Assembly: GCA_019456185.1 (NCBI GenBank)
Contig: VRUH01000029.1
Span: forward strand, 1 to 47,060
DNA length: 47,060 nucleotides
Direction: 5' to 3'
From: Candidatus Glassbacteria bacterium
Lineage (GTDB): Bacteria > Gemmatimonadota > Glassbacteria > GWA2-58-10
The notes below the pieces were generated by a model. It was not told the origin of the DNA. It saw only the letters and a list, made by a program, of their open reading frames with translations, and made no database searches. The position numbers and the translations under genes are program-made. Below, in pieces: positions 43,368 through 47,060 of this stretch. How positions within the stretch are numbered: the first letter of the stretch is position 1; each line of letters opens with the position of its first letter.

Positions 43368-45002
43368 GTGTCCGGCAAGATCAAACGCAGAGAATTCATG
43401 GGCCTCTCGACAGCGGCGCTGGCCGCGATCGCTCTGCCAGATATCATCCGCGCGGCCGCTGGCGGCAGGGACCGGCCTAATATCCTCTGGATCAGCTGCG
43501 AGGATATGAGCCGCGAACTCGGCTGCTACGGTTACGAAAATATCCGCACCCCCATTATCGACCGGCTGGCCGCCCAGGGCCTGAAATACACCAATGCTTA
43601 TACGGTTGCGCCTGTCTGTGCCCCCAACCGCTCCGGGATAATCACGGCCATGTACCCCAACAGTATCGGCAGCAGCCACATGCGCACCAGTGTCAAGGAA
43701 TACCAGTGTGTGCCGCCGCCCTACGTCCACTGCTTCACCGAGTATCTTCGCGCCGCCGGCTATTTCTGCACCAACAACTCCAAAACCGACTACCAGTTCG
43801 CCCCGCCTCTCACCGCCTGGGACCGCCAGGGCAACCGTCACGATGACTGGGCCGGGAGAGCCGAGGGCCAGCCGTTTTTCAGCGTCATCAACTTCACGAT
43901 TACCCACGAAAGCCAGATCCGCGTCCCGTTGGAAAAGGACCCGGTCAAAGACCCGGCTACGGTCGAACTGCCCCCCTATTACCCGGACACGCCGCTGGTC
44001 CGCCGTGACATGGCCCGTTACCTGGACAATATCGAAACCATGGACAGCCAGGTGGGCGAGGTCCTGGACCGTCTGGAGCGCGACGGTCTGGCCGGCAGCA
44101 CGATAGTCATCTTCTGGAGCGACCACGGCCGCGGCCTGCCCCGCGGTAAGCGCTGGGTCTACGATTCCGGGATCCAGATTCCCCTGATAGTCCGCTGGCC
44201 CGGCATGGTCGAGCCCGGCACCGAAAGTGATGAGCTGGTCTGCTCGATCGATTTCGGCCCCACCGCGCTGAGCATGGCCGGGGTCGAAATCCCGGCGCAT
44301 ATGCAGGGACAGGCGTTCCTGGGCGGACAGAAAGCCGGCCCACGCGATTACGTGTTCGCTTTCCGTGACCGGATGGACGAGACCTACGACATGATCCGCG
44401 CCGTGCGCGACAAGCGCTTCAAGTATATCCGCAACTACCACCCGGAGAAACCCTACGCCCAGCGGATCGAGTACATGGACTTGATGCCCACTATGCAGGA
44501 GTGGCGGCGGCTGGCGGCCGAGGGCAAACTGGTGGGTCCGCAGAAACTGTTTTTCGCCGACACTAAGCCCGTCCACGAGCTCTACGACTGCGACAAGGAC
44601 CCCCACGAGATCGACAACCTGGCCTACGACCCGGCCTGCGCCGGGGTGCTCGCCAGGATGCAGGCTGCGATGGACGAGTGGATCGAGGAGATCGATGATG
44701 TCGGCTTTATCACCGAGGACCAGTTGATTGAGCGCTTCTGGCCCGGGCGTGTCCAGCCGGTTACCCGGCCGCCGAGGATCGTTCCCGACGGAGGCAGTCT
44801 TCGCCGGGCCGTGCTGGTCGGCATGGCCAGCCCCACCGACGGCGCCTCGATTGCCTGGACCAGCGAGGAGGGCGAGGACGTGCACTGGAACCTTTACTCC
44901 GGCCCCCTCCGGCTGACCTCGTCCGCCATTATCCGCGCCAGGGCGATCAGGATCGGCTACACCGAGAGCGAGGAAGTCCGGGCCAGTTTCCGAGTGGACT
45001 GA
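43368..45002 (+). CDS. Sulfatase (formylglycine type), Tat-exported
   Basis: The start is a GTG at 43368 with AGGGGGA upstream. It is needed to include the twin-arginine signal KIKRREFMGLSTAALAAIALPDIIRAA. The 544-residue product has RPNILWISCEDMS (metal ligands Glu45/Asp46) and the modification site CAPNR (Cys84 to Arg88), where Cys would become formylglycine. WSDHGRG (Asp252/His253), then KRWVYDSGIQIPLIVRWPG and LYDCDKDPHEIDNLA, are also present. Residues about 475-544 form an added chitobiase-C-terminal-like beta domain (GMASPTDGASIAWTSEEGEDVHWNLYSG). It removes sulfate from a carbohydrate in the periplasm. No formylglycine-generating enzyme or anaerobic sulfatase-maturing enzyme is in the window. 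deoC follows after 17 bases. Confidence 0.95.
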   Translation: MSGKIKRREFMGLSTAALAAIALPDIIRAAAGGRDRPNILWISCEDMSRELGCYGYENIRTPIIDRLAAQGLKYTNAYTVAPVCAPNRSGIITAMYPNSIGSSHMRTSVKEYQCVPPPYVHCFTEYLRAAGYFCTNNSKTDYQFAPPLTAWDRQGNRHDDWAGRAEGQPFFSVINFTITHESQIRVPLEKDPVKDPATVELPPYYPDTPLVRRDMARYLDNIETMDSQVGEVLDRLERDGLAGSTIVIFWSDHGRGLPRGKRWVYDSGIQIPLIVRWPGMVEPGTESDELVCSIDFGPTALSMAGVEIPAHMQGQAFLGGQKAGPRDYVFAFRDRMDETYDMIRAVRDKRFKYIRNYHPEKPYAQRIEYMDLMPTMQEWRRLAAEGKLVGPQKLFFADTKPVHELYDCDKDPHEIDNLAYDPACAGVLARMQAAMDEWIEEIDDVGFITEDQLIERFWPGRVQPVTRPPRIVPDGGSLRRAVLVGMASPTDGASIAWTSEEGEDVHWNLYSGPLRLTSSAIIRARAIRIGYTESEEVRASFRVD

Positions 45003-45019
45003 ACAGGGAGGGAAAAATA

Positions 45020-45736
45020 ATGGCAAACAAACTGAGCGATTTAGCAAAAGCGATAGACCACTCGCTGCTGCACCCCACCCTGACCGACAGGGAGCTGCGC
45101 GAGGGCTGCGAGTTCGCCCGCGACAACCGCCTGGCCGCGGTGAGTATCAAGCCCTATGCGGTGGCGATGGCCGCCGGGATCCTGGCCGGCTCGGGGGTGG
45201 CCCCCGGCGCGGTGGTGGGCTTTCCCCACGGCAACAGCCGGATTTCGGTCAAGGTCCACGAGGCGACCGTGGCGATCGACGACGGTGCGACCGAGCTGGA
45301 TGCGGTGGTCAATATCGGCAAGGTACTGGGCGGGGACTGGGAGTACGTGGCCGATGAGATCGGGGCGCTCAACGAGGCGGCCGCTGCCAACGGCGCGCTG
45401 CTCAAGCTGATTTTCGAGAACGATTATCTGACCCGTGACTCGTTCAAGATCAGGCTCTGCGAGATTTGCAGCCGTGTTGGAGCTGCGTTTGTCAAAACCT
45501 CCACCGGCTACGGGTTTGCCAGGCAGCCCGACGGCTCCTACTCCTACCGCGGGGCCACGGAACACGACCTGAAGTTGATGCGCAAGCACAGCGCGCCGGG
45601 AGTCCGGCTCAAGGCCGCCGGGGGCGTGCGCACGCTGGACCAGTTGCTCAAAGTTCTGGAGCTGGGCGTTACGCGGGTGGGCCTCAGCGCCACCAAAGCG
45701 ATACTTGATGAGGCACGGGAACGTGGGTGGGGGTAG
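45020..45736 (+). CDS. deoC: Deoxyribose-phosphate aldolase
   Basis: GGGAGG lies eight bases before the ATG. The 238-residue product carries the full DeoC set: AIDHSLLHPTLT (11-22), SIKPYAV, VVGFPHGNS (65-73), ATELDAVVNIG with Asp94, Schiff-base Lys159 in AAFVKTSTGYG and proton-relay Lys198 in VRLKAAGGVRT. The enzyme splits 2-deoxyribose-5-phosphate into glyceraldehyde-3-phosphate and acetaldehyde in the cytoplasm. GFPHGNS replaces the more usual GFPLG. It is 17 bases after the sulfatase and so probably co-transcribed with it. No nucleoside phosphorylase or deoxyribose kinase is nearby, so it may instead act on another sugar phosphate (inference). Confidence 0.96.
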   Translation: MANKLSDLAKAIDHSLLHPTLTDRELREGCEFARDNRLAAVSIKPYAVAMAAGILAGSGVAPGAVVGFPHGNSRISVKVHEATVAIDDGATELDAVVNIGKVLGGDWEYVADEIGALNEAAAANGALLKLIFENDYLTRDSFKIRLCEICSRVGAAFVKTSTGYGFARQPDGSYSYRGATEHDLKLMRKHSAPGVRLKAAGGVRTLDQLLKVLELGVTRVGLSATKAILDEARERGWG

Positions 45737-45739
45737 GAG

Positions 45740-45864
45740 CTAGCCACCTGTGGTGTGCTGCTAGTGTAACATCTGTGATAAACAAACTAGCTTGTGTAAC
45801 ACATTGCCACATAGATGATACACAACTAGAATTGTGCAACACTCATGAATCACAAAATTTCTAG
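45740..45864. repeat. Degenerate tandem units delimited by CTAG
   Basis: CTAG recurs at 45740, 45761, 45787, 45826 and 45861. The intervals carry related TTGTG/GTAACA...CACAA motifs, so each larger unit is itself a loose inverted repeat (CTTGTGTAACAC...GATACACAA; ATTGTGCAACAC...TCACAAA). It fills the gap between the convergent deoC and Fic genes and coincides with a fall in GC. Confidence 0.5.
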
Positions 45865-46956
45865 CTACATTTGAACCAACTCGATTAAATCTTTAAACAT
45901 CAGTATCTCAGCTTGCCTGCCACGGCTTTCCCTCACGGTAACAAGAATTTTTTCTTTTTTCAAAGCATTCAATATACGCAGGGCGCTCTGTTTCTGGATT
46001 TGCGATCTGATTGCAAATCCAGTGGTCTGGAAGATAGGCCTTTCAAATAATGCATCTAACGTCTGTATGGCAAACTGAGACCGTGTAGCTTGTGATATAC
46101 GATCTTTCATATCATTGTACAGTCCTACAATCTGCATGGCTTTATTTTTGTTTTCATGGGCCTGTTCTATAATCGCTCCAAGGAAAAAAGCAATCCACCC
46201 CTCCCAGTCTCGTTCACGAGAAATATTTTGCAGCCGGAAATAATATTCTTTTCTATTTGCTTCCAAATAATAACTTAAATAAAACATTGGTGTGCTTAAT
46301 ATACTCTTTTGAAATAAAAACAAAGGTATCAAAATTCTTCCTGCCCTCCCGTTGCCATCCAGGAAAGGATGTATCAATTCGAATTGAGCATGTAAAATAG
46401 CCAGTTGAACCAATGCATCCATCTCATCCTGATGAATGTATTTTTCTAAATTATCCATCAGTGGTAAAACTGCTTGTGGCTCCGGTGGAACGTAACTGGC
46501 ATCTTCAATTTTACACCCAGGATTTCCAATCCAATTTTGTATCGTTCTTAATTTCCCACGTGCTTTATAATGTCCCCTTACATTCTGCAGTAACGCAGAA
46601 TGTATCCTTTTTATTAAATTCAACGATAATGGCTTTGTCCTTAAGCTCCTAACTGCATCCTGCATTGCAACCCTGTAATTTAATACCTCATTGATATCTT
46701 CCTTCTTATCCTGAACTCTTTCAGGGTCAGCTTCGTATTCCAAAACTTCCTCAAATGTCGCCTGCGTGCCTTCAATTTTTGATGAAAGAACGGCCTCCTG
46801 GGTTTGTAATGGCGATAACAAAATATCTGTATTTACAATCCCTTGAATAATACCATCATATCTGGCAATTTCGGCATTTGCCTTGCCGATTAACTTGATC
46901 AAAGGTAACCAGTTAAGATCTTTTAACGGAAGATAAGCTGGTTGAAATGATTTCAT
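45865..46956 (-). CDS. Fic-domain protein (class II, N-terminal inhibitory helix)
   Basis: The 363-residue product has GAGG before the ATG. The Fic core motif HPFLDGNGRAGR (196-207) is intact and follows LAILHAQFELI. The N-terminal segment LSSKIEGTQATFEEVL (57-72) matches the inhibitory (S/T)xxxE(G/N) helix, with Glu62 expected to block ATP binding. A winged-helix-like C-terminus (ALFERPIFQTTGFAIRSQIQKQSALRILNALKKEKILVTVRESRGRQAEIL) completes the common Fic-wHTH architecture. Fic enzymes transfer AMP or other nucleotide parts to proteins, with the inhibitory helix acting as built-in control. Base composition is strongly AT-rich, and the gene stands alone at the window edge, so it looks acquired. 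Nothing recognisable lies in 46957-47060. Confidence 0.95.
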   Translation of the reverse strand: MKSFQPAYLPLKDLNWLPLIKLIGKANAEIARYDGIIQGIVNTDILLSPLQTQEAVLSSKIEGTQATFEEVLEYEADPERVQDKKEDINEVLNYRVAMQDAVRSLRTKPLSLNLIKRIHSALLQNVRGHYKARGKLRTIQNWIGNPGCKIEDASYVPPEPQAVLPLMDNLEKYIHQDEMDALVQLAILHAQFELIHPFLDGNGRAGRILIPLFLFQKSILSTPMFYLSYYLEANRKEYYFRLQNISRERDWEGWIAFFLGAIIEQAHENKNKAMQIVGLYNDMKDRISQATRSQFAIQTLDALFERPIFQTTGFAIRSQIQKQSALRILNALKKEKILVTVRESRGRQAEILMFKDLIELVQM

Positions 46957-47060
46957 TTTATCCTCTGAATTAGATATTCCCGATCAGTACTGTCCGGTTA
47001 AAATTTGAGGGACAGAGCTAATTGAGGTTGATTGGGTTTCAGTAATTTAAGTTTTTCGAA

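Noticed and set aside
43251-45047. 598-codon reverse frame opposite the sulfatase
   Set aside because: The forward strand carries intact sulfatase motifs. The reverse translation has no family features and overlaps deoC's start.
45865-46956. Fic gene as half of a toxin-antitoxin pair
   Set aside because: The inhibitory motif SSKIEG is inside the same protein and no small antitoxin gene is adjacent, so it is a class II self-inhibited Fic rather than a two-gene module.

Overview
The window is mostly GC-rich DNA from an uncultured-looking Gram-negative bacterium. Typical features are lipoprotein signal peptides, a beta-barrel-like protein, twin-arginine signals, good GGAGG ribosome sites and no plasmid or phage backbone. 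The gene content (DUF4832, DUF1080, DUF4962/heparinase, PhyH, sulfatase, ceramidase-like, GH105-like) resembles carbohydrate-degrading FCB/Latescibacterota- or Planctomycetes-like lineages; that placement is inference only. No SusC/SusD pair, tRNA, rRNA or CRISPR array was seen.

Layout. 1-7.9 kb: a glycosidase-like gene running off the left edge, a TenA/PqqC-like enzyme, an NmrA-type reductase, a hybrid PAS histidine kinase, a PhyH dioxygenase and a small lipoprotein. 8-17.3 kb: a GH105-like/PKD lipoprotein, an AT-rich lipoprotein island, a SnoaL-like lipoprotein, a small membrane protein, a DUF4962/heparinase II lyase bracketed by two hairpin-rich repeat elements, and an outer-membrane barrel-like protein. 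17.4-18.6 kb: an AT-rich membrane-protein/XRE-regulator operon with a clear promoter overlapped by a 37-bp dyad. 18.8-27.8 kb: DUF4832 protein, DUF4382 lipoprotein, S10 carboxypeptidase, APC permease, heparinase II/III-like lyase, a probable MITE, and a DUF1080 protein. 27.9-34.4 kb: an AT-rich SEC-C protein, a DUF5009 acetyltransferase-like membrane protein, an uncharacterised cysteine-rich flavin-barrel-like protein, and gamma-glutamyltransferase. 34.6-41.4 kb: DinB-MarR operon, AXE1-like esterase, a PLP enzyme of the cysteine-synthase family, a beta-helix lipoprotein, a truncated glycosidase-like fragment, and two small zinc-ribbon proteins. 41.9-47 kb: ceramidase-like protein divergent from a sulfatase-deoC operon, then an AT-rich Fic protein.

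The recurring theme is secreted breakdown of acidic, sulfated or acetylated glycans. Two heparinase-fold lyases would make unsaturated oligosaccharides. A GH105-like unsaturated glycuronyl hydrolase, a sulfatase, an AXE1 deacetylase, a DUF5009 acetyltransferase-like protein, DUF1080/DUF4832 enzymes and a beta-helix protein could process the rest. They sit as single genes with their own ribosome sites rather than as one operon. Four AT-rich islands (10.6-12.1, 17.4-18.7, 27.85-29.4 and 45.8-47 kb) look acquired.

The most unusual non-coding content is a set of palindromic repeat elements: two copies of a long-stem hairpin family, two composite CCCCCTTT/AAAGGGGG elements with different terminal inverted repeats, and one element with an 8-bp direct flank. 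There are also two well-resolved operator/promoter regions and a candidate short non-coding transcript near 21.5-21.7 kb.
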